This document shows positions 25,707-34,481 of a DNA stretch of 64,000 bases, one piece after another (the stretch's first letter is position 1; every line of letters begins with the position of its first letter). Origin of the DNA: an uncultured Lachnospiraceae bacterium (lineage in GTDB: Bacteria > Bacillota > Clostridia > Lachnospirales > Lachnospiraceae); assembly GCA_902779505.1 (NCBI GenBank), contig CACZBZ010000008.1, forward strand, positions 1-64,000, given 5' to 3'. The notes below the pieces were generated by a model. It had not been told where the DNA came from and did not search any database. It saw only the letters and a list, made by a program, of their open reading frames with translations. The position numbers and the translations under genes are program-made.

Positions 25707-26966
25707 TTAATCTTCCATTACGCTCCTGGCAAGTAAGACAAGGGCATCCACATCTTTTGTTCCGATAGTCTCATATACGGAATGCATTGCCAGCTGTCCT
25801 ATGCCGATATCCGCTGAGGGAAAAGCGACCTGATTGGCAGACAGATTACCCAGAGTGGATCCTCCCGCCATATCCGATCTGTTATGGAAGTTCTGTAATG
25901 TCACTCCGGCTTTTTCGGCATATTTTCTCACCATGGCCGCAGTCTTACCGTCGGTGGTATATTTTTGATTGCCGGCAAATTTTAACACGATGCCTTTTCC
26001 AAGAATGGGTCTGTTGGTAGGATCGCATTTATCGGGATAATTGGGATGCATTGCATGGGCATTGTCCGCTGACAGAAGAAAGCTGTCTGATACTGCAGCA
26101 ATCCTGTCCTCCGATGTGTATCCCAGACAATCCCCTATTCTGTCCGTCACATCCTTTAAGAATGTTGAGCATGCCCCCTGTCTTGTGGACGATCCCACTT
26201 CTTCATTATCAAATACGGCATGGACTGCTATTGACGCTCCCTTTTTGACTTCAAGCAGTGCCATAAGTGTAGAAAAAGCACAGGCCCTGTCATCAAGTCC
26301 CTGTCCTGATAAGAATTCATCATCGGGTCCCCAGAGCCTACATTTCTCTCTGTTGTAAAGATAGAGGTCATGTCCCGTCACGGAGGCAGGATCGAATCCT
26401 TCTTCTTTGGCGATAAGATCCATAAGCTTGATCTCCGGATCAAGGGAAAGTAAGGGAAGCAGATCTCTCTGTACGTTCCATTCATAGCCTTTGTTGATAT
26501 CTCTGTTCATATGGATGGCAAGACTGGGAATCATACAGATATCTTTGTCAATCTTGACGGGTCTGGCTTCATCTTCTCCCTTTAAGAATACTCTGCCCGC
26601 CACCGACAAAGGTCTGTCCAGCCAGGTATGATATATAGCACCGCCGTATGATTCAACATTAAGCTTTACGTAAGAGTCTTCAACCTTAATCTCCGGATCG
26701 TTCTTGATCTTGAATGCAGGGCAATCCGAATGAGATGCAATCACTCTGAATCTCAGTTTCTTTAAGGTCTTGGGAACAACAAATGCTATAATGGCAGAAT
26801 CATTTCTCGTAACATAATATTTCCCGCCCTTTATCAGCTTCCACTTTTCCGTCTCTTTAAGAGCTGTGAATCCGGCTTTGTCCAAAAGCTCTCGCTGCTT
26901 TGCCACCACATGATATGCCGAAGGACACTCATCGATGTATTTCATTAGATTGTTAATATTTGACAT
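25707..26966 (-). CDS. apeB: M18 family aminopeptidase
   Basis: This is a 419-residue zinc aminopeptidase of family M18 (aspartyl aminopeptidase type), a cytoplasmic enzyme that removes N-terminal residues. Metal and catalytic motifs are VIASHSDCPAF (zinc His/Asp), GQGLDDRACAF, VFDNEEVGSSTRQGA and SADNAHAMHPNY. The C-terminal SDMAGGSTLGN and QLAMHSVYET follow. Full length. It is 14 bases after the G3E GTPase gene. Confidence 0.95.
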   Translation of the reverse strand: MSNINNLMKYIDECPSAYHVVAKQRELLDKAGFTALKETEKWKLIKGGKYYVTRNDSAIIAFVVPKTLKKLRFRVIASHSDCPAFKIKNDPEIKVEDSYVKLNVESYGGAIYHTWLDRPLSVAGRVFLKGEDEARPVKIDKDICMIPSLAIHMNRDINKGYEWNVQRDLLPLLSLDPEIKLMDLIAKEEGFDPASVTGHDLYLYNREKCRLWGPDDEFLSGQGLDDRACAFSTLMALLEVKKGASIAVHAVFDNEEVGSSTRQGACSTFLKDVTDRIGDCLGYTSEDRIAAVSDSFLLSADNAHAMHPNYPDKCDPTNRPILGKGIVLKFAGNQKYTTDGKTAAMVRKYAEKAGVTLQNFHNRSDMAGGSTLGNLSANQVAFPSADIGIGQLAMHSVYETIGTKDVDALVLLARSVMED

Positions 26967-26980
26967 ATTTATTCACCTCT

Positions 26981-27907
26981 TTAAGCGAAGAATTCATTAA
27001 TCTTATCTTTATTCAGATCCGTGCCTATAACAATCACCATGTTGCTTCCGATTGCTATGGGATCCACCAGAGTCTCGTACTGGGTCGCATTCACTTGGTA
27101 ACTGACACCTTTGTCATTTACAAAGCCTTTTACTCTGATGATATTGCCGTATTCATCCGATGAGAAAAGTCTCCTTGTCTTCTCTTTAAAGCCCTCAAGA
27201 TCGATATCAATATCCAGTATATTGACCGAATCAAATCTGTCGGTGTCAGCGCCTGTTACTTTTATATAGTCGCATATGTTGTAACCGCAGTTAGTCAACA
27301 TATCGAAATCGGCGTCCGTGAGATCATCCCAGTTCTTTTCAAGGTAATTATTTACTCTTTTGCCTGCACGAATCTTTTCCGCCGCAGCATCTATATGTTT
27401 CTTGGTCTTCTCTATATTCTCGGGAGTGGACAGCTGGGTTCTGGACAAGACCACACATCCGGCTCCCAAAGCCTGAGAAGCAAGATAATAATCTTCTTCC
27501 TCATTTAGATTGTCCATGAGATTGGCATTGACTACCGTTATCACGCTTCCAATCTCATAGAATTTTTCCAGAGGCTCATCTCTTAGGGGATCAAAGAACT
27601 GATCCATGTCAAAGACCCCGGAAGGTTCGATTAGCACTCTGTCATATCCGCTCATGGCCATGGAGATAAGCTTCGTTTGGAATCTTCTTCTCAGACAGTC
27701 TGCATCGCATCCTGCCGCCACCATCTCAAGCTCACAATTAGGTCCTCTCAGTTTTCCCAGAAGGAGCATGTCGACATTGATGGCTCCGTAGTCGTATTCC
27801 AGTATACCTATCTTCAGGCCCTTGTTGATAAGATGCCTTCCGTATTTCAGCAAAAATGTTGTTTTACCCGATCCTAGGAATCCCGTGATCAAATCAACCT
27901 TGATCAT
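26981..27907 (-). CDS. G3E/CobW-family GTP-binding protein
   Basis: This is a 308-residue P-loop GTPase of the G3E group (CobW/UreG/HypB relatives), which handle metal cofactor delivery. It has Walker A GFLGSGKTTF near residue 9, a Cys motif GCDADCLRR in place of the usual CxCC, LIEPSGVFDM and SRTQLS. A C-terminal beta domain (about 225-305) resembles CobW_C. The altered Cys motif suggests a different metal site or none. It overlaps pgeF by four bases. This is one of three G3E proteins in the window. The client is unknown. Confidence 0.88.
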   Translation of the reverse strand: MIKVDLITGFLGSGKTTFLLKYGRHLINKGLKIGILEYDYGAINVDMLLLGKLRGPNCELEMVAAGCDADCLRRRFQTKLISMAMSGYDRVLIEPSGVFDMDQFFDPLRDEPLEKFYEIGSVITVVNANLMDNLNEEEDYYLASQALGAGCVVLSRTQLSTPENIEKTKKHIDAAAEKIRAGKRVNNYLEKNWDDLTDADFDMLTNCGYNICDYIKVTGADTDRFDSVNILDIDIDLEGFKEKTRRLFSSDEYGNIIRVKGFVNDKGVSYQVNATQYETLVDPIAIGSNMVIVIGTDLNKDKINEFFA

Positions 27908-28677
27908 ATCTGTCCTTCTTTCTTTATCATAATCGCCGTCAGCATTCTCTTACCATGCTCTTTATCCCTTCTCCAAGAACAGAGATTATTGTCCTCATAT
28001 GTACATATGCCTGAGGACATTATATTCTCCTGTCTTACTCCTGCTTTCATAAGAGAAATACTTATTGCTTTCAAAAGATCAAGGCTGTATTTTCCATCTT
28101 TTCTCGGAGTAAAAAAGGAATCCGCCTCTTCCACGGTGAAATGAGTCAAAAACTCCTCTTTTAATTCTCCTCCGAATTCATAGCAATCTCCGCATATGGC
28201 CGGTCCGAATGCAACTTTAATATCTTCGGCTTTTGAACCATATTCGGATATCATCATATTAACTGCCTTAAGACTTATCTCACCGGCAGTTCCTTTCCAT
28301 CCGCTGTGTACCATAGCAACGGCAGATTTAACAGGGTCATAGATATATACGGGAACACAATCCGCTTCTACAGTACAGAGCAGTATCCCGGGCTCATCGG
28401 TCACCATGCCGTCAAAACCTGCCACGCTAACTTCCTTTACTACACCTTCTCCTCTGTGGATACTTTCAATCTTCCTTACATCACTGGTGTGGGTCTGAGG
28501 GATCCTCAGCATGTCCGAAGCTTCTATCCCAAGCAAAGCTCCCAATTCCTTATAACTGTCAGTATTGTCATCCGGACATATACCCCAGTCACAATGCTCC
28601 CTGCCTGTGTATATGGCCACTATTCTATTGTCGAACTCAAGACACTCCATGTGTCTTACAGCATCGGCTACAGGCAT
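27904..28677 (-). CDS. pgeF: Laccase-domain (PgeF/YfiH) protein
   Basis: This is a 257-residue protein of the multicopper-oxidase-like family PF02578. It has the zinc-site motifs CTVEADCVPVYIYD, AMVHSGWKGTAGEI and GPAICGDCYEFG. Family members act as purine nucleoside phosphorylases or as peptidoglycan-editing factors. Which applies here cannot be told. It lies four bases after the thioesterase gene and overlaps the G3E GTPase gene by four bases. Confidence 0.92.
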   Translation of the reverse strand: MPVADAVRHMECLEFDNRIVAIYTGREHCDWGICPDDNTDSYKELGALLGIEASDMLRIPQTHTSDVRKIESIHRGEGVVKEVSVAGFDGMVTDEPGILLCTVEADCVPVYIYDPVKSAVAMVHSGWKGTAGEISLKAVNMMISEYGSKAEDIKVAFGPAICGDCYEFGGELKEEFLTHFTVEEADSFFTPRKDGKYSLDLLKAISISLMKAGVRQENIMSSGICTYEDNNLCSWRRDKEHGKRMLTAIMIKKEGQI

Positions 28678-28681
28678 GTTT

Positions 28682-29101
28682 TTACTCCTGATTATCTTTC
28701 ATATATTTCAAAAGGGCTGCATTAAAGCCGGGGAATTCTTTGGCAAGCTTTATGGGCATGCCGTTTTCATTGAGAAAACAATGCATGGAATGACCTTCGA
28801 AAACAGTCTCTCCTTTGGCATTTTCCATGTGGTATCCGATCTTTAATTTAACACCCTTGAATTCTTCAATGCTTACAGTTACATACACTTCATCCGGAAA
28901 AGCCGTAGGTTTCTTATATGTACAGTCCAGGCCGATTACCGGTGAGACGATGCCGGAGCTTTCAAGTTTGTCATAAGACCATCCGATCTTAGTAAGAAAA
29001 TCCACTCTTGCTTCTTCCATCCATCTTATATAGTTGGAATGATGTGTTATCCCCATCTTGTCAGTCTCATAATACTGAACCGTATGCATGTATCTGTCCA
29101 T
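28682..29101 (-). CDS. Hotdog-fold acyl-CoA thioesterase
   Basis: This is a 139-residue protein of the YbgC/FcbC thioesterase type. The catalytic motif YETDKMGITHHSNYIRWMEE carries the conserved Asp/His pair near residues 13-20. The rest is a single hotdog domain of normal size. It would hydrolyse an acyl-CoA. It is the first gene of the operon running to the carboxypeptidase, with AAGGTGG before the ATG. Confidence 0.92.
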   Translation of the reverse strand: MDRYMHTVQYYETDKMGITHHSNYIRWMEEARVDFLTKIGWSYDKLESSGIVSPVIGLDCTYKKPTAFPDEVYVTVSIEEFKGVKLKIGYHMENAKGETVFEGHSMHCFLNENGMPIKLAKEFPGFNAALLKYMKDNQE

Positions 29102-29151
29102 TTTTCTTCCACCTTTTCTCCGAATAAAGCTGTTAATTGCGCTACCTTTCT

Positions 29152-29180
29152 ATTATATCAAAACTGACTTAACATGAACA
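29152..29180 (-). promoter_or_regulatory. Probable promoter of the thioesterase operon
   Basis: A perfect -10 TATAAT (29152-29157) stands 17 bases from a weak -35, TGTTCA (29175-29180), about 55 bases before the thioesterase ATG and just after the trpXYZ terminator. Confidence 0.5.
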
Positions 29181-29182
29181 TT

Positions 29183-29209
29183 AAAAGAGCACACGTTTTA
29201 CGTGTGCTC
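29183..29209 (-). terminator. Terminator of trpXYZ
   Basis: A 9-bp perfect stem GAGCACACG/CGTGTGCTC with a 5-base loop is followed on the minus strand by TTTT, seven bases past the trpZ stop. Confidence 0.85.
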
Positions 29210-29215
29210 CAAGTA

Positions 29216-30007
29216 TCAGTCTTCCTTCAGAAGAATCCTGTCATTATCCAATATATGTCCCGCTTCTCTCTTGAAAGCCTGAAGAAGATCGTCTGTTGTA
29301 AGACCGGCTCTCTCTTCGCCCGATACATCAAAGATAATGCTGCCTTTGTCCATCATGAGCGTCCTGTTACCAAAAGCAAGAGCCGACTCAAGATTGTGAG
29401 TGATCATCATACAGGTGATATGCTCGTCATTAACAACATCCTTGGTGATCTTAAGCACCTTCTCGGCTGTTGCGGGATCGAGAGCCGCCGTATGCTCATC
29501 AAGCAAAAGAAGCTTGGGAGGATTGATAGTGGCCATCATCAAAGTAAGAGCCTGACGCTGTCCACCGGATAAAAGGCCTACCGGCTGCTTCATTCTGTCT
29601 TCCAGTCCCATATCAAGCAGGGCAAGTTTTTCCCTGAAATGTTTCTTCTCTTTCTTGCTTACTCTTGAAAGCCATGTTCCGGAACCTGCGGCAAGGGCAA
29701 GATTCTCTTCCACCGTCATACCCGGTGCGCTTCCAAGCATGGGATCCTGGAAGAGTCTTCCTATCTTTCTTGATCTTTTGTATTCCGGCATAAGGGTTAT
29801 GTCCCGGCCGTCCAGTTCTATTCTTCCTTCATCTGTAAAGAACACACCACTTATGGCATTGAAAAGAGTTGATTTGCCGGCTCCGTTGGAACCGATGATT
29901 GTTATAAAATCTCCGTCTTCCACATTCAGAGACAGATGAGACATAGCTGTCTTGGCATTGATCGTTCCGGGATTGAAGGTCTTGCTGACGTCTGTAAGTT
30001 TTAACAT
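29216..30007 (-). CDS. trpZ: ABC transporter ATPase, TrpZ-like
   Basis: This is a 263-residue ATP-binding subunit with Walker A GSNGAGKST near residue 40, Q-loop RLFQDPMLGSAPG, signature LLSGGQRQALT, Walker B LLLLDEHTAALDP and switch MITHN. It energises import through the TrpY permease. It starts one base after trpY. The assignment to tryptophan comes from the Trp T-box of this operon and the known trpXYZ arrangement in Firmicutes, not from the ATPase itself. Confidence 0.9.
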   Translation of the reverse strand: MLKLTDVSKTFNPGTINAKTAMSHLSLNVEDGDFITIIGSNGAGKSTLFNAISGVFFTDEGRIELDGRDITLMPEYKRSRKIGRLFQDPMLGSAPGMTVEENLALAAGSGTWLSRVSKKEKKHFREKLALLDMGLEDRMKQPVGLLSGGQRQALTLMMATINPPKLLLLDEHTAALDPATAEKVLKITKDVVNDEHITCMMITHNLESALAFGNRTLMMDKGSIIFDVSGEERAGLTTDDLLQAFKREAGHILDNDRILLKED

Positions 30008-30008
30008 A

Positions 30009-30890
30009 TCAGTTGCCCTCCTTTTTGTTCAATGCATAATTTCTCTTAACCAGAGATGCCTTGCTCTTAAGATAAGGTCCCGATATAGATATAACAACTA
30101 TCACAGCCGATACAAGCTTAAGCATGTATGCCGGCATGTTGAATCTCAGAACACCGATTGCTCTTACAGGGATACTACTTTTTGCAAAAAAAGTATTACC
30201 TATAAGAAGTGATGCCAGTGCTATCGTTACCATACCGGTTCCGATATCAATGTTAACGGACTTCTGTGATTGAGCTAACAGGCAGCCTGAAAGTGCTGTG
30301 AAAGCATTGGCGATCACAAGACCGACTATTGTTGTAAATACCGTATTGATAGATGATGATTTTACCATTGCGGGATTGTTACCCGTTGCTCTGATGGCAA
30401 GTCCCAATCTTGTCTCAAGGAATAATGAGAGGAATACAATAACCAGCACAAGAGCAATGACAATAACTACCATTTTGTACTGACTCTCAAGGAAGGTTCC
30501 TTTTAACAGGGCCTGCATCTTGGTAAACACAGTCTCTGTCTTGTTCATATTAAGCAATGATGAATTGCCCATCACGGCTATGTTGATTGAATAGAGAGCT
30601 GTGTTGACAACTATTCCGGCCAACAGACTGTCCACTCCCATTTTTGTCTGCAGAAATGCAGTTATGAGACCGGAAAGCATCCCCGCTATCATGGCTGCAA
30701 CTATTGCAAGATAGGGGTGACCGGATATGGCTACAACCGCCCCGACGGCTGCTCCCAAAGTGAAGCAGCCGTCTGTGGACAGATCGCAAACATTTAACAT
30801 TGAATAGCTTAAGAAAAGGGCAAGTACCGTAAGTGCACTTATAAGTCCCAGTTCCAGAGCTGTCTGAGTAAGGGATAAAACAACATCCAT
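30009..30890 (-). CDS. trpY: ABC transporter permease, TrpY-like
   Basis: This is a 293-residue membrane permease with about eight helices, of the branched-chain-type (LivH-like) fold that accompanies ABC_sub_bind proteins. The central motif GDLSTDGCF-like segment (here CDLSTDGCFTLGAA) and MGVDSLLAGIVVNTALYSIN match this group. It lies 32 bases after trpX and one base before trpZ. It is predicted to take up tryptophan (inference from regulation). Confidence 0.9.
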   Translation of the reverse strand: MDVVLSLTQTALELGLISALTVLALFLSYSMLNVCDLSTDGCFTLGAAVGAVVAISGHPYLAIVAAMIAGMLSGLITAFLQTKMGVDSLLAGIVVNTALYSINIAVMGNSSLLNMNKTETVFTKMQALLKGTFLESQYKMVVIVIALVLVIVFLSLFLETRLGLAIRATGNNPAMVKSSSINTVFTTIVGLVIANAFTALSGCLLAQSQKSVNIDIGTGMVTIALASLLIGNTFFAKSSIPVRAIGVLRFNMPAYMLKLVSAVIVVISISGPYLKSKASLVKRNYALNKKEGN

Positions 30891-30922
30891 CTTATCTGAA
30901 AAACCTTTCTGATTATTGGCGG

Positions 30923-31978
30923 TTATTGTTCTGAGAACTCTTCAGCTGTCTCGATACCCTCAACCTTTGTACAGAAAGGAGCAAATGTCTTGCTTATTTC
31001 ATCAAAGTTGAATCCGAGTGCTGCACATGTCTCAGTATTGATTGTAGCTGTACCGTTATCAAATGTAAGTACCGGCATTGTTGCTACGTCTTTACCATTA
31101 ACAAGAATATCATAAATCATGTTCGCTGTCTCTACTCCAAGGTTGGCGTAATCAACACCGTATCCAAGGAAAGCTCCGTTAAGTGCGAATGAATCAGCTC
31201 CTGTGTAATGAGGGATACCTGCATCTGCAAGTGTCTCATAGACTGAAAGTTCTGCCTGCATGATTGTATTGTCACTTGGTGTGAATACTGCATCAACTTC
31301 GTCTGCTACAAGTTCTGATACAGCAAGCTGTACTTCTGAAACGTTGGTTCCTGTTCTTTCAACGTATTCGATTCCCTTTTTATCAAGATATGCCTTGGCA
31401 TCAGCGATAGCTGTTGTAGAAGCATCCTGACCTGCATCGTAGAGAAGGCCGATCTTGTCAGCTTCGGGATTGGCTGCGAATATAAGGTTCATTACCGAAT
31501 TGGTATCAAGGTAATCGGATGTACCTGTTACATTTGCACCGGGTGCTTCAAGTGAGTTAACAACTCCACATGCAACGGGATCTGAAACTGCTGCGAATAC
31601 TACGGGAATCTGATTCTCTTCTGTAGCTGACTGCATAGCCATTGCAACGGGTGTTGCGATACCCACCATAAGGTCAACATCTTCTGCTGCGAAGTTGCTG
31701 ATGATCTGGCTCATTACATTGGCATCTGCGTTACAGTTGTCATACATAATCTCAAAGTGAATGCTGTTGTCTGTAGCAAGAACATTCAACTGAGTCTGGA
31801 TGTTATTTGCAATCTGATTAAGTGAAGCATCATCAACATAATTACAGATACCAACCTTATATGTTGGGAATTCAGGAATCGGATCGGGTTCCGGCTGTGC
31901 GCCATAGCCACATCCTACAAGTGATAATGCCATTGCTCCGGAAAGCAACAGTGTTACGAGTTTGTTTACTTTTTTCAT
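30923..31978 (-). CDS. trpX: ABC transporter substrate-binding lipoprotein, TrpX-like
   Basis: This is a 351-residue binding protein of family PF04392 (ABC_sub_bind). The lipoprotein signal runs MKKVNKLVTLLLSGAMALSL with lipobox VGCG near residue 24. Two periplasmic-binding lobes follow (YKVGICNYVDDASLNQ, GIATPVAMAMQ, VFAAVSDPVACG, AVFTPSDNTIM). The start is the ATG with AAGGAGG six bases upstream. A longer frame reading back 41 codons crosses the T-box and is not real. It is controlled by the T-box leader, so tryptophan is the likely ligand. Confidence 0.93.
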   Translation of the reverse strand: MKKVNKLVTLLLSGAMALSLVGCGYGAQPEPDPIPEFPTYKVGICNYVDDASLNQIANNIQTQLNVLATDNSIHFEIMYDNCNADANVMSQIISNFAAEDVDLMVGIATPVAMAMQSATEENQIPVVFAAVSDPVACGVVNSLEAPGANVTGTSDYLDTNSVMNLIFAANPEADKIGLLYDAGQDASTTAIADAKAYLDKKGIEYVERTGTNVSEVQLAVSELVADEVDAVFTPSDNTIMQAELSVYETLADAGIPHYTGADSFALNGAFLGYGVDYANLGVETANMIYDILVNGKDVATMPVLTFDNGTATINTETCAALGFNFDEISKTFAPFCTKVEGIETAEEFSEQ

Positions 31979-31997
31979 ATTTTCCTCCTTTTGGGCA

Positions 31998-32273
31998 TAA
32001 AAAAATGCCCCTAGCAAATTGTCTTTGCCGGGACAGGTATAATCCTGCGGTGCCACCCTGCTTGATACTTCATTACAAAGTATCCTCTCTGTGCATACTA
32101 ACATATGCTGACATTTGATAACGAGGCGTCAACCCCGGCGCACATACTCCGGATCTCTCCGTTTCCTTTTGCCCTCGGAAGTCCATTCAGTCAAACATAT
32201 TCCACTGCAATCTCAGCACCTGCAGTTCTCTGTACGAATAGAGGAACGACTTACTTACTCTCCCTCATCGGTT
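31998..32273 (-). ncRNA. T-box leader, tryptophan-type
   Basis: On the minus strand, the T-box core AGGGTGGCACCGCAGG (revcomp of 32044-32059) can form an antiterminator with the later CCTGTCCC. The competing terminator is CCCGGCAAA, a short loop, TTTGCTAGGG and then a run of seven T (about 31999-32033). Upstream lie the stem I elements AGTAAGTAAG, AGAGA and GGTGCTGAGA, and a candidate specifier TGG in GAATGGACTTCC (near 32183). TGG is the Trp codon, which fits the trpXYZ genes downstream. Uncharged tRNA-Trp would promote read-through. Confidence 0.9.
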
Positions 32274-32279
32274 TAGAAA

Positions 32280-32308
32280 AATATATCATCTCAAAAAAAT
32301 GACGTCAA
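32280..32308 (-). promoter_or_regulatory. Promoter of the T-box/trpXYZ transcript
   Basis: TTGACG (32303-32308), 17 bases, TATATT (32280-32285) on the minus strand. The -35 lies nine bases beyond the Sel1 gene stop. Transcription would begin near 32273, which sets the 5' end of the T-box leader. Confidence 0.75.
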
Positions 32309-32316
32309 GTACTTTT

Positions 32317-33363
32317 TTATTCTTCAGGTAAAACTCCCGCTTTTTCACGCAGTTCATTGGCAAGGTCTTTGTCCTTGTCTACACCGATACCGTTCTGATA
32401 CATGGCAGCAAGTGCCTGCATGGCATTGATGTCCCCTCCGTCGGATGCTTCCGTAAAGTATTCAAGGGCCTTGGAATAATCCTGCTCCACACCCTGACCT
32501 ATAAAGTAAAAGAGTCCGAGCATATAAGCGGCAGAAGGTGAATCAAGCTCATAAGCTTTTTCAAACCATTCCATGGCTTTATCATAATCCGGCTCACCGT
32601 TAGAACCGTTGTAATATATCATTCCAAGGGTACTCATGGCAGATACATTGCCAAGCTTAGCCGACTTCTCAAAATATTCGAAGGCTTTTCCCATATCTTT
32701 ATCGGTACCTTCACCTTCCATGTACATACTTCCGAGCCAGTTGTACACAAAGGGATTGCCGTCTTTTTCAGCATCCTCGAACCATTCAAAGGCCTTGTCC
32801 TTATCTTCAAGAACTCCCGCTCCCACATAATATGCATATGCCATCTCATGGCCCGCCTCGGCTTTGTAAGATGTTGATATCAGTTCAAGATAATTGGTTG
32901 CTTTCTCTTTTGCCACTTCGCTATAAAGCTCCTGTGCCTTATCGGCATCGGCTTCCGTTCCCAGGCCGTTCTGATAGAGATAACCCAGACATATTTTTGC
33001 ATAAGGATTAACATCCTTACATTTATTCAGATATTCCATAGCCTTCTCATATCTGTGCTCATCATCGTTTATGCCGTTAAGAAGGGTATAACCCGCCAAG
33101 AAGGAAGCGTCGGTGCTGCCTTCTTTATCAGCCTCTTCAAAAAGTTCGAGAGCCTTGGCATAATCATAGCTTTTGCCATTGCTGCCATGAAGATAATCAA
33201 GTCCTTCCGCAACTATTGTCTCAGGACCTATCTCTTCAACGGTCTCTTCCTCGCTTGTCTCAGGAACTTCCTGAACAAATCCGCAAGACACGCAGAATAA
33301 TCCCGCTATCAATATGCATAATACGATTAATGTCAGTTTATAATATCTGAATGTTTTTCCCAT
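32317..33363 (-). CDS. Sel1-repeat lipoprotein
   Basis: This is a 348-residue exported protein with an N-terminal lipoprotein signal (helix about 9-26, lipobox-like GLFC/VSC). An acidic linker follows, then about seven tandem Sel1-like repeats of about 36 residues. These show the A..LG.YY.G.GV..D..KA.EWFEKA pattern (for example GLFYFIGQGVEQDYSKALEY). Sel1 proteins are solenoids that mediate protein contacts, often at the envelope. No enzyme motif is present. It stands apart from metA by the pseudogene remnant and from trpX by the trp promoter. Confidence 0.9.
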   Translation of the reverse strand: MGKTFRYYKLTLIVLCILIAGLFCVSCGFVQEVPETSEEETVEEIGPETIVAEGLDYLHGSNGKSYDYAKALELFEEADKEGSTDASFLAGYTLLNGINDDEHRYEKAMEYLNKCKDVNPYAKICLGYLYQNGLGTEADADKAQELYSEVAKEKATNYLELISTSYKAEAGHEMAYAYYVGAGVLEDKDKAFEWFEDAEKDGNPFVYNWLGSMYMEGEGTDKDMGKAFEYFEKSAKLGNVSAMSTLGMIYYNGSNGEPDYDKAMEWFEKAYELDSPSAAYMLGLFYFIGQGVEQDYSKALEYFTEASDGGDINAMQALAAMYQNGIGVDKDKDLANELREKAGVLPEE

Positions 33364-33432
33364 ACCCGGATTGTAGTTTTCTCCTTAATTCCCCCGATTT
33401 TTATCTGTATGTAATCCCGTATTTACTGAGTA

Positions 33433-33537
33433 TTATTCCGCGTTAACCCACATCATGGGGCGTATGCCGACATCTGTCCTATCGGTCAATTCAGTAAGCC
33501 AATATGGTGTTGTCGTTGCTTCGTATACTTCAAACCT
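33433..33537 (-). pseudogene. C-terminal remnant of a DUF6273-like protein
   Basis: Directly after metA a 34-codon frame without a start reads ...TPYWLTELTDRTDVGIRP then MMWVNAE and a stop. The W-L ... G-I/V-R-P-x-x-W-x-N ending is the typical C-terminus of DUF6273 proteins, which are common in Lachnospiraceae. The rest of such a gene is absent. It is most likely a relic left by deletion or replacement. Confidence 0.5.
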
Positions 33538-33543
33538 TATTTA

Positions 33544-34461
33544 TCAGCCGATCTCGTTCTTATCGTAAGGTGTTGACTGATATACGTAGTAATTAAGCCA
33601 GTTATTGTATAAAAGCTGGCCTGTGCTTCTCCAGTTGACGATAGGCTCCTTGCTGGGATCGTCATCCGGGAAATAATTCTTGGGAATCTTGGCGTCCATT
33701 CCCTTTGCCAGATCTCTGTTGTATTCGTCAGCCAGAGTATTGGCGTCATATTCAGTATGGCAAAGGACGAAGAATTTTCTGGAGTCAGTTGTCTTTACGA
33801 TGGTCACTCCGGCTTCATCCGATTCAGCCATTAACTCAAGTTCGTCAATCTTAAGGATATCTTCTTTCTTCACTCCGATTCCTCTGCTCTGAGGAGCATA
33901 GAATATGTCATCAAAGCCTCTGAAAAGCGGAGCGTGGGGCTTTAACATCCTGTGAGGATATACTCCCGAGAGCTTCTCTTTGTAGAAAAAGGGCTCGATT
34001 CCGTAGAGATGATAGAATGCCGCAAAAGCACCCCAACAGAGATAATATGTGCAATGAACATGCTTCTCTGCCCAATCCATGATTGTACAAAGTTCATCCC
34101 AATAAGCCACATCTTCATACTTGAAGTTCTCCAAAGGCGCACCGGTTATGATCATTCCGTCATATTTTGCGTCCTTGATATCGTCGAATGTTTTATAGAA
34201 AGTCTCTATATGAGTCTTATCAGTATGAGTAGATACATAGCTTGCAGTCTGTAAAAATTCCACATTTACCTGCAGCGGGCTGTTGGAAAGCTTACGGAGA
34301 AGTTGTGTCTCTGTAGCAATCTTTGTAGGCATCAGATTAAGTATGATAACATTTAGCGGACGAATATCCTGATGCATCGCTCTATGCTCCGTCATAACGA
34401 ATATGTTCTCATTTTCGAGAATCTGTTGAGCAGGCAATGAATCCTGAATCTTAATCGGCAT
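33544..34461 (-). CDS. metA: Homoserine O-acyltransferase (probably acetyl-CoA using)
   Basis: This is a 305-residue enzyme of the MetA family, the first committed step of methionine synthesis. It has the nucleophile strand YLCWGAFAAFYHLYGI (catalytic Cys near 140), YFPDDDP, and FVLCHTEYDANTL near the C-terminus. The residue matching E. coli Gly111 is Glu (ITGAPLENF). In this family Glu there goes with acetyl-CoA rather than succinyl-CoA, so homoserine O-acetyltransferase is predicted. The ATG with AAGGAGG eight bases upstream is used rather than an earlier GTG that overlaps ligA. No SAM riboswitch is visible. Confidence 0.93.
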   Translation of the reverse strand: MPIKIQDSLPAQQILENENIFVMTEHRAMHQDIRPLNVIILNLMPTKIATETQLLRKLSNSPLQVNVEFLQTASYVSTHTDKTHIETFYKTFDDIKDAKYDGMIITGAPLENFKYEDVAYWDELCTIMDWAEKHVHCTYYLCWGAFAAFYHLYGIEPFFYKEKLSGVYPHRMLKPHAPLFRGFDDIFYAPQSRGIGVKKEDILKIDELELMAESDEAGVTIVKTTDSRKFFVLCHTEYDANTLADEYNRDLAKGMDAKIPKNYFPDDDPSKEPIVNWRSTGQLLYNNWLNYYVYQSTPYDKNEIG

Positions 34462-34481
34462 CTGAATGTCCTCCTTTTTTG

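Noticed and set aside
31979..32104. Upstream extension of trpX by 41 codons
   Set aside because: It reads through the T-box core and terminator. The ATG at 31978 has a strong ribosome site and begins a perfect lipoprotein signal.
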